A stretch of 64,000 nucleotides of DNA from Tetradesmus obliquus. Its lineage: Eukaryota > Chlorophyta > Chlorophyceae > Sphaeropleales > Scenedesmaceae. Position numbers and translations under genes: made by a program. The notes under the pieces are model-generated. The model made no database searches. It was not told the DNA's origin and saw only the letters and a program-made list of their open reading frames with translations. The DNA lies in assembly GCA_030272155.1 (NCBI GenBank), contig CP126191.1:7276501-7340500 (forward strand). The letters are read 5' to 3'. Shown in pieces: positions 33,501 to 44,600 of this stretch (position 1 is its first letter; every line of letters begins with the position of its first letter).

Positions 33501-34503
33501 GCTGATGCTGCTGCTTGGCAGGGGTAGGCGATACAAGTGCACTGGGTGCTGCCACCATCGAGTCACTGATGATAGGCAGTGTCACTGCGGGGATTGCTGC
33601 TGTGGGCACTGTGAGTGCGCTCGGCAAGCCACTGCTGTCAATCCTGCAAGGAAATGAGACACACCAACAAGCGTAAACAGGTGAGTCCTGCAGCAAGTGT
33701 TGAACAGGGGTGACAGAGTGAAATATGTCAAGCCCAAGACAGCATACTTGGCTTTACCTAGTCGCGAATTGCTGCTCTGGCTGCTGCTGCGGCTGCTGCA
33801 GACTCATGATAGGCAGTGTCACTGCGGGGATTGCCACTACAGGTACGGTGAGTGCGCTCAGCAGGCCACTGCTGGAAACCCTGCAAAGGATTTGAAGCAT
33901 AGGAGCAAGCGTAGACCAGTGAGTCCCGCAGCAGTGCTGAACACGGGAAGCAGTGCAAAGCATGTCGAGAGAGACGGCTGCAGCAGTTGGCAATCAGTGC
34001 TGATGTGCGCTAACCACATCTGAAACAGCACAATTGCCTTACCTGGTCATGGATCGCTGCTCTGGCTGCTGCTCTGGCTGCTGCTGTGGCTGCTGCAGAT
34101 GCTCCGCTGGCTGGCACGTAGCTGCGGATGTGGCCGAGGGTGCTGTGCTGTGCACAGTGCTGGCAGTGCTGTTGCTGGCTTCCCCAGTACCAGCGCTGCT
34201 TGCTGAATCGCATGCACCTCCGTTCGCAGATACTTTAACAATGACCCCATTGTCTGGCTTAACCCCATCCACACTTGGTGGAATCAGCGCATGCCCCCGG
34301 ATATCGATGGGCTGGCTAACAGCCGCAGCATAGGGCCCAGGAGCAACTGGGTCAGCACTGCGGTCTGTGAGCTCCACGCCAAGCTGCTCTGAACACTGAC
34401 TCAAGGAGCGGGAAGACATCGGCCCTGACACAGTCCTGGTGAAGGCACCCATCCAACTGCTAGTTGCGCTGCCATCTGATGCAGCGCCTGGCATGGCCAT
34501 CAT
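30502..34503 (-). CDS. leucine-rich-repeat protein fused to a DUF506 (PDDEXK-like) domain
   Basis: Eight exons: 34043-34503, 33758-33880, 33084-33643, 32694-32852, 32287-32425, 31782-31980, 31033-31415, 30502-30787, 769 residues, with every junction phase-compatible. Residues 1 to ~300 are low-complexity (Ser, Gln/His-rich). Next come ribonuclease-inhibitor-type LRRs: VMTLSGNAIRDEG, LCLDLSDNKIGDAGAIALAE, LAELQLSNNRIGDEGAEALA, LKKLQLSGNRVS. The C-terminal ~280 residues carry DUF506/PDDEXK_6 hallmarks: a helix LALRLAQRGYEVALR, then HSFIRVVQPG, VVDPCFREQFEIPHAT, YASVLAVLPSVL and MSCPPWRDASTVLDKWLG. DUF506 is a plant family with a predicted nuclease-like fold of unknown activity. The LRR part resembles protein-interaction scaffolds. 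The start is the first ATG of the open frame (second ATG at 34500); further 5' exons cannot be excluded. It ends in a Gly-rich GGGGGRGG stretch. Two alternative single genes seem unlikely because a good donor (32286) and acceptor (31981) join the halves in frame. Confidence 0.85.
31636..31770. repeat. 55-bp intronic minisatellite with nested partial copy
   Basis: A unit beginning atgtattgaggtggcagcag starts at 31636 and again at 31691, followed by a shorter copy of its internal part (cagcagaacagtgcattatg) near 31728. It lies in the intron between exons 6 and 7 of the LRR-DUF506 gene and abuts the exon 6 donor region. Confidence 0.85.
32499..32520. repeat. perfect 22-bp palindrome
   Basis: Twenty-two bases symmetric about 32509/32510, arms tcgcacgagag and its complement, with no spacer. 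It lies in the intron between LRR-DUF506 exons 4 and 5. Confidence 0.9.
33611..34090. repeat. tandem exon-intron duplication, about 240-bp period
   Basis: Segments beginning gagtgcgctc at 33611 and 33851 are similar over both exon and intron. The exons encode related peptides (GLPSALTVPTAAIPAVTLPI and GLLSALTVPVVAIPAVTLPI). A partial third similarity, the LQQPQQQPEQQ peptide and its splice donor, lies at 34043-34090. The unit thus comprises part of an exon, its acceptor, an intron and the next donor. Confidence 0.85.
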
Positions 34504-36389
34504 AAGAGGCCTGATGAGCAGCAGCTACCCTGCAGACCACCACAGGAAGCTATCCTATGTTAAACGCCTTACAGAGTGAGCAGAATCTCGCTTTCACACA
34601 GGCAATAGTCCAGCATTGGTAGTGCTGGCTCTCTTTTTGAATTTGCCTCTCACCTGCAGCACCACCCTTGATGCTCATGCAGCTCAGTGCCCTCACCCTC
34701 GCGCAATGCACGGACGAGTTTCAACAAATACACGAAGCTCTACTGCGTAACAAGCTGCTCACGTAGCATAGCAAAGGTGATAGCGAACAAGCACACCGGT
34801 GCCCCGGTGAAACAATTTGTGTGAGCTCTGAACAAGGCGCAGTGTTCTGGTATCGATGTTGTCAAAAGCTTCAAGTAGCGCTGTCGTTGCGGTGGGCTGC
34901 TGCAGCGTATATGGGTGTGCAGCTGCAGCACCTATGACACCAAGGAGTCGCAGGTCAGCCTTGTCAGCACGTCTGTCAGGGCAGCTGGTACGACATAGAA
35001 CCGCGCGCCCGTTTCTGGAAGTTGTGAGTTTTAATGCATCGCATAAGATACACTCATAGGTACAGGGGCCAAGCCCCAAACCTGGTACTACACACAGATG
35101 TACCTGCCTGGGGAACCTCACCACCACCAACGACGAACATTACAGGTCGAAGAGAATGGTACATTGCACATAAAACGAAGGCAGGAGTACTTGCTGTTAA
35201 ATGTTCTCTGCACACGAACGCACACATGCACAGCAATGTCAAGCTGCATGCTAATCCAGCAGTGCACTCTCCTAAGAGGGAGGCCTCCCTAAGGAGCGGA
35301 AGCACACATGGCCATGCTGCTGCAACCATGGTTGCTGACATGCGGCAGGTGCCCGCCTTCTACACTGCACCTGCATACCATAATGATCCTGTGCTGCAGA
35401 ACAGCAGGGAAAGCAGCAAACAGCTCACCCTCCTCTGGGGAAGGGCACATCACTGCTTGCACGTAGAAGGCATCCGATGACGTGAGTCATGTCATGATGA
35501 CGATGCGCATGTGCCATGACCCAAGCAAACATGACCCAGAATCGTAGCACACCAGCATGCTTCTAAACAGAGGGCACAAGCTACCTTCACAAAAACTGTC
35601 ACCTTGATGAACCAAGGTGCGGCGGAGGAAATGTGTTTGTGGTGAAAGCGACAACGAGCCAGGGTAATCAAGGTGCACATGCTGCCCACTTTCATGTGAC
35701 ACTGGCAAGCCAATCGCATGCATGGGCCTGTGGACATATGTTGCACCCCCACATCCAACCCCTCCCAAGCCTGCCCGGCCGTCCATGTTCACTTCACCCA
35801 TATGAACACACGCGGTTGACACAGCAGAGCGGCACCCTGTGCCTGTGCATCTGCATGCATGCAAACGCATCATCGTGCAGCCAACAAGTCAAAGGCTAGC
35901 ACGTGACAGCCCGAACCACATACCACACATCAACTGCACTACACTACACGCTGTGGGCTTTCAGAGCTGCCTACTTTCAGCAACATCACCACAAACAGTA
36001 CATCAAGCGCTGCCACGGCACAAGCGCAGCATGCACATGTATGGTACTCGTGCTGCACACCGAGCCTCAATGCAAGGACCCCCAGCACAAGCCCACCAAT
36101 GCATGGCGCGGCCAAACACGAGGCAGCACCCAGCAAGTACACCCGCTGCTGCAGGCGACACACGTGCCGCTCACTGCAGCTCCAGCCAAGCTCCGCTGTA
36201 CAGCAAGCACAAGGCAGTAGCACAGCTGCACACACCGCCGCTGGCTTTTGCACAGTTCAAGCTCCAACGCCCCCATGTCAGACGCCTACCACAGCACCCT
36301 CGGGCGCAAGGCTTTGCCCCACGGATGTCCACGTTGCAGCCACCAGCAAGAAGCCCTGACGCCGACACCGCGCCGCGCGCGCTGCCAGC
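34504..36389. other. LRR-DUF506 upstream region and MATH-BTB 3' UTR
   Basis: About 1.9 kb between two minus-strand genes. Open frames on both strands were inspected (for example 35034-35480 + and 35487-35873 -) and show no conserved motif, so none is called. TTACA at 35140-35144 and 34569-34573 are candidate poly(A) signals for the MATH-BTB gene, implying a 3' UTR of 1.2 kb or more. Confidence 0.45.
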
Positions 36390-39300
36390 TCACTCGCCGC
36401 GCCGCTGCCTCACGCGGCGCTCGTCGGAGCCCTCCTCCAGGCGCCGCACATGCTGCGGGTGGCCCCTGTGCACGCCGTGCGCGCGCTCGTGGCCTGCAGC
36501 TGCCGCTGCAGCTGCGGCGCCTGTGCTGGCGATGACCTGCAGCAGCTCCGCCTGCAGGCTGGGGCAGCTGCGCGTCATGTGGCGGTAGCCGTCCGTCTGC
36601 ATGACGGCCGCCAGGTGGCGGCTGACAAAGTCCAGGCACACGCGCTTCAGCTCCTGCGCAGCAGCACGGCAGCGGGCAGCAGCACGTGCAGGTGAGCAAC
36701 AGCAAGCGACTCCAAAGTTCAGCAGCAGGGCGTGCACACAGGTGTTGCCATGCAAATGTTGCATGTGCAATGCAGAAAGACACACACTTGCCCACCACCA
36801 GCACATCAATCATTATTCAACCGTTGTGCTTGCAAGTGCAACAGCAAGAGCCTAGAGCCAAGCAGCCGGCAATGCCGATTCAACAGTCATCGAACCACTG
36901 CTGCTGTCTGTCACTGTCTTGGTCACAAGCGAGGCAGCTGGCACACATTCTTGCTGCCAGGCGTGCTCTCTTGCTGATAGCCGTGGCGCTAGGCAAGAGC
37001 TGCTGGCTCACCTCTGCGTGGTTCTGCTCAGCCAGCGCGAGCGTGGTTGCCGCAGTCTCCACGTCCACGCTCTCGCACAGCCGCCGCTCGCAGATGCGGC
37101 GCAGGCGCGTGAGCTGGTACATGTCTGCTGCGGCCAGCAGGTGCTGCGCCATGGCCACCTCCAGGTTGGTGCCCTCGTGCTCCTCAGGCAGCTGGTCTGC
37201 ACGGCGGCAGCACACACACCCAAAACAAGCATCAGCACCAGCCGTAGCCGTGCCAGCATGCAACCGACTGCACAAGCCAATATGCTTGCATACGCCTGCG
37301 TGGAACACTGCATATCCTTCCAAGTGTTCTCAAGCTATGCAACTGGCAGAGAGTTGGTGCAGTTCTACCAGAGCAGCGCAGGACGCCGCCCTGCCCCGCG
37401 CGCACCTGTGTAGATGAAGTGCAGCACCGCCTTCACCACGGGCGCCAGCATGTCGCGCACCACGTAGCGGCCCTGCTGCGCCTCCGCCATGTTGCTCTCC
37501 AGCATGCCGCGGAAGAAGGGGCTGCGGCTCTCCAGCAGCATGCGGTGCACCTTGATCTCCTCCTGCTCGCCGTCCTGATCCACCACGATCACGTAGTCCG
37601 AGTTCTGGCCTGCAGCGCAGCAGGGAGAAGACATGCGTGTCATGTTTGACCGCTGAGCTGCGGCAGGTGCGCAACCAATTCTGTGCCGCTCCCTTGTGGG
37701 CTGGCCGAAATGCCCATCCGTGCAAGGCACACGGCAGATGAGCGTGCCTGACTCACCATGCAAGCGACACACCTGCTCTGCCACCTGCCAACAAGAACAG
37801 CCTGCTGCAGTACCCACCCGAGTAGAAGAGCTCGCCTAGGTCCTTGCCGATGCTGGGTGGCGGCACCTTGATCAGCTCAGCCTTGCTGGGGCCGTTGCTG
37901 CTGCGGCTCAGCGCACCGCCGCTGGAGACCACCAGCTCAATGGTGTACTTGATGATGATGGTGTCGTTGGCCAGGAAGCCGCGCGCGGGGTCCTCCAGGA
38001 TGTTGCGCTGCAGGGTAGGGTGAGGGGCAGCAGCAGCAGCAGCAGAGGAAGGGCAGCAGAGGTCAGCAGGCAGCGCACATAGACCGCACCTTGCTGCAAT
38101 TGGCACCAAGCCCAGGCATGAATGTGATGCCCAAGCGCTGCTTTCAGAGCTGTAAGCACAAGCGCGAGCTTACAGCAAGCCTGCTAACTTGCACTGAGCT
38201 TGACACAGCAACTGGTCGGTGATTGACAGCATTCTAGCAGCAGGATTTGGCAGCATTGCTGTTGCACACAGCCACACCGCGGTCGCTGCTGCTGCTGCTA
38301 CTGCACCCCTGGCCATTGCACTGACTACTGCGCAGCCAGCCAGCACCTTGACAAACTTCCTGTAGCCATGGCAGTTGCGCGCGTTGGGGTCCTGGCGCGC
38401 GCAGCTGATCTTGACTGCGCCCGCCTCGCGTGTGCGGCCCTTGGTCAGGTCGCGGCCCTGGCCGGTCTGGTCCACAAGCGTGAAGCGGTGGAAGGCGCGC
38501 ACCACCTTGCCCTCATTGGTGTTGACCACACCCTGCGGGTTAGGGCCCTCGCCAATGAGTGCGACAAAGAGCGCAGCGTACTCGTTGGTGGTGTCACGCC
38601 GCCCAGGTGGTGCCATGCGCGCCAGCTGCAGCGCCGCAGCAGCTGCAGGCAGGCCTGGGTGGCCGTGGTGCTGCCCTGGCATCATGGCCCCAGGCGCACC
38701 TGCTGCTGCGCCCCCAGCTGCTGCTGGTGCTGCGCCTGCACCATCGCCATCACCACCCCCTGCTGCTGCTGCTGCGCCGCCACCTGCTGCGCCAGCGGCA
38801 CCTGCGCCTGCGCCGTGTGGGAGCGCAGGCACAGGGGGGCCGCCTGCTGCTGCGCCCATAATCATGCCCGGGGGAGGCACTGCTGCTGCGGCATGGTGCA
38901 TAGCTACTGCATCTCCAGGTCCCAGCTGGGGGTCTGATGAACTGCTGCGCTTCCCGTCTGGGTAGAACAGCAGTACCTGCCAGCGTGTCAAAAACACACA
39001 GGTTAGCAACAGTCCATTCAACAAGAGGTTGCCACGACTGCTGCAGCCTGCGGGCGAGTGCACGGACAGCTCGGGCCTTCTGCTGCTCAACGTCCTGCTG
39101 TGCAGCTAGCAACCCTACTGGCTGTGCTCAACGTTGCGAGGTAGTGTCTAGGCATGGATCGTCGTGACTCTGTCCTGGCTAAGGACCCCGCGATAATGGC
39201 CATTGCTCACCCATTCATGGCCCCCTACGCTGAAGCGCTCGCTGGCAATGGGCTCGCCGTCACCTATGCCCTTGATGAGACTGTAGCCCACGATAGTATG

Positions 39301-39478
39301 CGTGTGCTCGCCTGCGTTGCAAATTGCCCGCGAGCTTCAGCACGGGGAGCAGCAGCATCACGGGGGAGCTCTCCTGAGGCTGATTGCCACGCTTACCAAC
39401 TATAGTATCTGTGATAGTCTTGCTGGTCGTGTTGCCCTGCTGTCCCCGGGCCGGTGAGGCTTCTGCTGCTGACGCCAT
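36390..39478 (-). CDS. MATH-BTB (BPM/SPOP-type) cullin-3 substrate adaptor
   Basis: Seven exons: 39397-39478, 39211-39311, 38347-38976, 37818-38007, 37406-37609, 37012-37196, 36390-36653, 551 residues. The N-terminal MATH domain ([89 protein letters not shown]) is followed by a BTB/POZ domain ([54 protein letters not shown]) and a BACK-like end ([20 protein letters not shown]). This matches plant BPM and animal SPOP proteins: the MATH part selects substrates and the BTB part binds cullin-3 for ubiquitination. An insertion of about 100 residues rich in Ala, Gly, Pro and Met splits the MATH domain between FYPDGK and EYAALF. The start in the small first exon is set by the continuous match to the beginning of the BPM MATH domain. 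Confidence 0.93.
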
Positions 39479-41635
39479 GCTTCAAACAGCGAGCTCCGCG
39501 CGCCCTGTGCGAACTGCGCAGCAAGAACAGTTCCCCTTCGTCTGCGCGGTTGTGCTTTGGACAGTACAGCGGTGCTAGCTCTGCCAGAGGAACCGCTACT
39601 TACATACAGGGGATAATGTCACAGAACCCAGCTGTCATTCTGGCACCCAAATTTTACCGGTAAGTTCGGTAGATCCTGCTAAACGTACCAGTTGATGTTG
39701 CTACTTGTTGTGTCTCGTGCCAGTTGAACAGTGAAATTTGTTGCATGTAGCTGCCAAACGTCAAGGAGAGCTAGCTAGCCATTACCCTCGCCGGCCATGG
39801 ACACCTGCCAGCCAGGCCTAGGCTGGTCACCTGCTGTCACAGCAGTACCACAGGTAGTGACCGCAGGTCTAGCCCTCCACCCTGCGGTGCAGCATTTCGC
39901 TTTTAAAAGACTGATGCCACACATTTGAACTGGCGCTTTGTTCTCGATTTGCTCATACCAGGGTGAGTGTGAATGTGAAAAAGCTTGCGCAACATTTGCC
40001 CCGCCAGACTCTGGCGCATGATGCGCCACGTGGTGCATGGGTGCCGCACCAACAATGCCCCGGGTGCATAGCAGGTGCAATGTGCACAGAACTGATGTTG
40101 TGTGCAGCAAGCACCATGCATGTGCTGGAACGTAGCAAGACCTGTTATCAGCTGCGAATGCACTGCACCGGCTGGACCATCATCATGTTACTCATCAAGC
40201 ACCGGCTGGACCATCGGAGGGAGGGCTGGGAACAGCTTTCTGGTGGTGCCGCATCTTGTGACACATCCCGGTGTTTCACAGCTGACCCCCTGTGCGAGGA
40301 CTCGACGTTGTTGCAACTGGCTCAATCGGTGAATTACGCCCCTAAAGCCGTCTCAGCCATAGCATGAGGTCCCACTGTTACAAGCTCGGCTTGGCTTCGG
40401 CCTGCTGGGCAACCCCAGCTGCAAGGTCAGACAGCATCACTCGTCCTGACATCATGTATATAATATACTGCTGGACTGGGCTGGCCCAGTCGGTACACCG
40501 AGTGGTATGTCATGCCACCAAGGCAAGCTGAACACCAGTCAACCAGTGGTAAGATCTACATGGTGCATACATGGTTCGCACCTGTTGGTAGATTGCACCT
40601 GAATGCACTTCACTGCACAGTGTAACCTTGTGGAACTGCTCCAACAGAGCAGCACTTGCACCGCACAACGCCGTAGTCGCACTGACGGTGCGCGGCTCCC
40701 GGCGACTCTCCGAGAGTCGGACGGCCAACAATGCAACAACTGTGGCCGAACCACGCGCATGTGTGCGTCTTACATCCATAAGACCCACATGGCGCACATG
40801 GTGAGTCCATGAGAAATGGCATGCAAGCCGCCATCCTTCCACACTGCACCCGTTGCATTTGAACAGCTGTGCAAGCCGCTGCACATAAACATAAACAATC
40901 AACCATCACACACGATGCACGACGAGCGCAGAAAGGCAGCGATTTCGAGCAAGGAAGGTTGCAGACACAAGGGAGCGCCCACAAAGCATGCCTAATGCTG
41001 CAGCAGCGGCACACAGTTGTACCCAGAGCGTGCCCTGTGTGCAGCAGCAGTGCCTGTACATGCCATATCACCATTGACATCAGCTTGGCTGCAAACGGCA
41101 GTCAGCTGAATATGAAAGGCCTGCATCACACAGGTCCTTTGAGGAGCGGGAACCAGCACGCAGCGGATGACAACAGCTTCACAGCGGAACCACATGACAG
41201 CTGGGCTGCTGCACAACACCGAGCAGCTGTTGCAGCGGCAGCCCACGCCAGTGTGAGCAAACACCTGCGCTGCCTGCTGACATGCATGCAGCCTGCAGCC
41301 CACGGCAGGCCACAGCCGCCTCGGTAATGCCAACCCATGCTCCAAATACTTGCAGACACACACGTCCTAGGTCTATCCTGCCACTCCCGACATATCTCAT
41401 CCTAATGGAACACCCAGCCCACAAGCCGTGTATGCTAGACGGCCCTCGCTGTATGCACTCAACAGCACGACCCCAGCAGCAACACCCCTGCGTCGCAGCT
41501 GCTGCAGTCGGCCTAGCCAGGCAGTAGAGCTAAGCAGGTAGTAGAGCTAAGCAATGCCACAGCCGCTGAAACACAGCTGGCTGCCCTGCGCCAGCCCCCG
41601 CCACACGCCGTCACACCCCGCACCAGCCGCGCAAC
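39479..41635. other. MATH-BTB promoter and ABCE1 3' UTR
   Basis: About 2.2 kb without a recognisable gene. TTACA motifs at 40770-40774 and 40378-40382 are candidate minus-strand poly(A) signals for ABCE1. A short direct repeat (accggctggaccat) occurs near 40166 and 40201, and a 17-bp repeat (gtagagctaagca region) near 41525-41555. The MATH-BTB leader and promoter should lie just above 39479. Confidence 0.45.
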
Positions 41636-44600
41636 TTAGTCCCCAATGTAGTAGAAGGTGCCTGCGTCCTTCTGCTCGCGGTCCTTGGTGCTGTTGAGCT
41701 TGTTGATGCGCGGCCGGAAGTTGGTGGGGTCGCGCCGGAAGGTGATGTCCAGGTTCTTGAGGAAGCTGTTCATGCCTGTCAGCAGCGACTGCGGGCTGCG
41801 CGCGGTCGCGTTCTTGGAGGGCTGGCCGTCGTACACGATCACGCGGTCCGCGAGGTATGTGGCCATGATGAAGTCGTGCTCCACGATGAACGCCGTCTTC
41901 TTGCTGTGCATGATGAAGCGCTTGATGACCTGGCGCAGATGGGCAGGGCAGATACGATGTATTGAGAGCAAGGTAGAGCGATATGGCGTGAAAGAGGACA
42001 TGAAAGGCTGAATGCACGGCACAGATACAGACACATGCACGCTGTTGATGCTGCGCATCTCAGGAAGAACATGACAACTCCGCACCAGCAGCGAGCGCCA
42101 AGGCAGCAGCTCCGCAATGGCCTGGATCAGTAAAGCAAAGGACAGCAGGCTGCACGGACGAGCCCTCAAAAAGCCACCAAGCAGAAAGCAAACACAGTGC
42201 TCAAGCATCACAGGGCGCGTCACAGCCAGCCGCCACCCGTCCCTGGCCGCGCACCTTGGAGGCCATGATGCGCTGCTCGCTGTCTAGGTAGGCGCTAGGC
42301 TCGTCTATGAGGTAGATGTCTGCAGGCTGCCCCAGGCACAGCGCCAGCGCCACGCGCTGCAGCTCGCCGCCGCTCAGGTTCTGCACCTCCAGATCCATCA
42401 GCGGGTCGATGGTCATGGGCTTCATCACGTCGCTCACAAACTGACATAGGGACAACGCGCAGGCAGGTAGGCGAGAAGCAGGCAGGCGGGCAGCAGGTTG
42501 TCAGCACATGGACAGGGCGAGAAGGTGTAGCCAACAGTGTGCGACAGCAGTAACACCGGGCGGTGTTTGACCAGCTGGCTGGTGTTGGTTTCATTGCATA
42601 AATAACAAAACAATACTATGCGGGGGCTTGTGCTTGAGCAGGCAGTGGTCCGTGCTGCACGTGCCGCGCTGCATCCACTGCATGGCCACAGGCGCAGCCA
42701 GCCCAGCATCGCACCTGTGGGTGCAGGTAGCTGTCCCTGATCTTCTTGTGCAGCAGCTGGCGCACAGTGCCCTCAAACTTGGGGCTGATCTTCTGCGGCT
42801 TGTAGCTCACATTGAAGGTGGGCGGGTCGTCTTGGCCCTGCGGGGTGCCAGGCAGCAGGCGGCAGCAATTCATCAGCAGCAGCGACAACAGCACAGGGCG
42901 GCACTGTACAGGCAGCATTGCTCCCCTGCAGCACATGCCCCAGCATCTGCCTTGGCACCAGCATGTCATCTGCACTGCACGCCACACACTCCATCTCAGC
43001 CACCCCGCAGCACCATGCACACTGTTTTGCTTGAAACAACAGCAAGTCATACATAAGCCGTCTCGATGCGCATGCCTGCCGCAGTTCCTCCCGCTGCCCC
43101 GGCACCTGCCTGCCCCACAGCCGCACCTCATCAGGCGCCAGCATGCCGGCCAGCATGCGGATGAAGGTGGTCTTGCCCGTGCCGTTCTCGCCCAGCATCA
43201 CAATGATCTCACTGTCCGTGAACTCGCCCTCCTCCACGTTCATGGTGAAGTTGCCCAACGTCTTGCGCATGGCCGGGTACTGGTAGCGCAGGAACTTCTT
43301 GACCTCCTCCTCCTTGGTGTCCTGCTCAGCCACCTTGAAAGTGAGCGACTCCTCGCGGAAGCGCAGGTTCTCAGTCGGCACAAAGCCTGCGCGGCGCGAG
43401 TGCGAGCAGAGCAGGGAGAGCACCGCGGCTGAGTCGGCGACAACGTGCCAGAAGTGCGGTGCCAAGCGACGCTCTGTGTGCAGCCTGATATGAGGTATGC
43501 GGTTGACGACAAGGTCCCATGCTTGCAGCCGCGAGAGAAGGCATGTCCGCTGCTTTCGACATCACGAAACGTGCACGCTCTACTGGCCACGAGAGCACCA
43601 CTCTTGCCCCTCCAAAACGTGCCCACTGCAACCAGCATTCAATCCCCGTCGCACATGCAGCGCCCGTGCTCCTGCCCCCTGCCTGGCGCTCCGCCCTCCC
43701 CCTGCCCTTGCAAACACACAGAACCCCACCTGCCAGGAAGATGTTGATGCCCTCGCGCACACTGAACGGCAGCGTCACCACGCCGTACGCGCCCGGCTTG
43801 CCGTACAGGCAGCAGATGAAGTCGGACAGGTAGTCCAGCACCGACAGGTCGTGCTCCACCACGATCACGTAGCGCTGCTGGTGGCCCTCGCCCTCAGTGC
43901 CCAGCAGCTCACGGATGACCTGGCGGTGGGGGAAGCAGCAGCAGCAGCAGCGGCAGTGGGTGCGGCAGCAGCAGCAGCGGGTGCGGCAGGATGCGAGTGG
44001 CGGGATCCTTTGACGAGAGCAGGTGCAGGTGCTTTGCTGCACATACACGGCAAGAACTAACCAAGGATCCAATGGCCCTGGCATTTGTTGCTGCTGGGTG
44101 GCATATGCTGCTGACGCACCACACACGGCACTGGAACAGTATCTGCTCATGACACGGCACACCCGTGCGGTTGCTGCTGCTGACCTCGGACCACGCCTCC
44201 CTGGTATGCACTGCAGCGCCTTGCTGCTGGCGGGCTCACCTTTGCCGCGTGCAGGCGCTGCCGCACGTCCAGGTAGCTGCTGGGCTCGTCGATCATGTAC
44301 ACGTCAGCCTTCTGCGCCGCCACCACCGCGATGGCAAAGCGCTGCAGCTCGCCACCCGACAGGTGCTCCACGTTGCGGTCCAGCACCTGGTAGCAGCAGC
44401 AGCAGCACATGCGGGTTGCATGTCTTACTTGTGAGGCCGCACGGGACGCTGAAGGCCCGCCACCAGTGCTGCCTGCAGCTGCACTCCCTGATGCGCAACC
44501 CTTGGCGGCACGGCACGAAAGCCATACCGCCAGAGCAGGAGCTGCATCCAGAAGGCATCAGCCTGGAGACCTCCCTCAAGGCCCACACTGGCCAGCTGCC

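Noticed and set aside
30502-34503. Two separate genes, an LRR gene and a DUF506 gene
   Set aside because: The exon ending VYK(M) has a GTGAGC donor and the next exon a good acceptor, with phase kept through every junction to the final stop; no stop or TGTAA lies in frame between the halves.
34856-36588. Several open frames of 65-249 codons on both strands between the LRR-DUF506 and MATH-BTB genes
   Set aside because: They have no conserved motifs, no splice-consistent partners and biased compositions typical of reading GC-rich UTR or the antisense of the MATH-BTB exon; treated as non-coding.
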